NCBI RefSeq assembly: GCF_014855515.1
Contig: NZ_JACYFK010000004.1
Coordinates: 62,001-126,000 of the forward strand
DNA: 64,000 bases
Direction of reading: 5' to 3'
Source of the DNA: Euzebyella marina
GTDB lineage: Bacteria; Bacteroidota; Bacteroidia; Flavobacteriales; Flavobacteriaceae
Part shown: positions 63,820 through 64,000 of the stretch, in pieces
How positions within the stretch are numbered: position 1 is the stretch's first letter
Layout of the letters: every line of letters starts with the position of its first letter
Made by a program: the position numbers and the translations under genes
The notes under the pieces: generated by a model
Databases searched by the model: none
The model's input: the letters and a program-made list of their open reading frames with translations, nothing else
Told to the model about the DNA's origin: nothing

Positions 63820-64000
63820 ATGAACATTAGAAGCCTTATCTTTATCATCAGTGTTGTGTTTCTGACATGCAAACCGACCAAAACGATTGAAGATCCCTTG
63901 TTGCATGTTCTCAGTTCAGAACAACCTGAAATCAAAAGGGTCATTGACAGTCTGGAACAATTTGAAGTACAAATAAGATACACCCAAATCAATAGAACTG
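63820..64000 (+). CDS. Lipoprotein N-terminus, cut by the window edge (possible serine hydrolase)
   Basis: An ATG at 63820 opens a frame that stays open to the end of the window (60 residues). It starts with a lipoprotein signal (SLIFIISVVFLTC, lipobox FLTC). The mature start, HVLSSEQPEIKRVIDSLEQF followed by EVQIRYTQINRT, resembles the beginning of flavobacterial class A beta-lactamase-like serine hydrolases, but too little is present to be sure. It is 5 bases after the previous gene. Confidence 0.6.
   Translation, partial: MNIRSLIFIISVVFLTCKPTKTIEDPLLHVLSSEQPEIKRVIDSLEQFEVQIRYTQINRT

Noticed and set aside
1-64000. Mobile elements, phage or integrase genes
   Set aside because: No transposase, integrase, terminal repeats or duplicated target sites were recognised. 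The tRNA-Leu has no integrase or repeated 3' end next to it.

Overview
The window looks like chromosome of a marine member of the Flavobacteriaceae (Bacteroidota), in the neighbourhood of Maribacter, Zobellia or Arenibacter. The grounds are a SusC/SusD pair, many short lipoprotein signal peptides, a CrtI-CrtB-CrtZ carotenoid operon, TAnnTTTG-type -7 promoter boxes, moderately AT-rich DNA and almost no Shine-Dalgarno sequences. The genus is inference.

Region 1 (1-34914) is a large carbohydrate-utilisation locus. Its left arm (+ strand) carries a PhoPQ-activated-protein-like hydrolase (cut by the window edge), a YdjC-type deacetylase, a sialidase-like BNR lipoprotein, L-fucose isomerase, a heme/FG-GAP lipoprotein, a CE15-like esterase, an exported NIF3-like protein and an M19 dipeptidase. 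One HAD hydrolase gene lies antisense within it. The centre holds a 2-hydroxyacid dehydrogenase and a Tat-exported phosphoesterase (-), a GH92 mannosidase, a propeller plus toroid lipoprotein and a DUF3748-like propeller (+), and then susC-susD followed by a GH67/GH20-like hydrolase (-). The right arm (+) carries a sodium/solute symporter with two tiny membrane proteins, a GH2 enzyme of the exo-glucosaminidase type, a DegT-type aminotransferase, a glycerophosphodiesterase and a Gfo/Idh/MocA oxidoreductase. The mix of alpha-mannosidase, beta-hexosaminidase-like, sialidase-like and fucose enzymes, with no sulfatase, hints at a complex glycoconjugate, but the substrate cannot be read from the sequence. 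No transcription factor is encoded in this region.

Region 2 (35081-40259) is a gas-sensing phosphorelay: a lone receiver, then a very tight operon of H-NOX, PAS histidine kinase, FIST-domain protein (the fold used by NosP heme sensors), a second histidine kinase and an Hpt protein.

Region 3 (40314-52405) is an apparent exopolysaccharide assembly cluster: TPR plus beta-barrel outer-membrane exporter, Wzx-like flippase, family 4 glycosyltransferase, membrane-anchored GH5-like hydrolase, a lipoprotein, a large GT-C-like membrane protein, and a striking fusion of a response-regulator receiver to a family 2 glycosyltransferase. Regions 2 and 3 together contain every step of a His-Asp-His-Asp relay that could end on a glycosyltransferase. 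This is the most interesting hypothesis in the window.

Region 4 (52573-57036) holds tRNA-Leu(GAG), then a MerR regulator with cobalamin-binding motifs of the CarH/LitR type that leads crtI-crtB-crtZ, and a TlpA-like protein that has lost both redox cysteines.

Region 5 (57118-64000) is mostly housekeeping: aconitase, a periplasmic-folding operon (SurA-related lipoprotein, SurA, MoxR ATPase), an SRPBCC protein, a small hypothetical protein and the start of a lipoprotein cut by the window edge.
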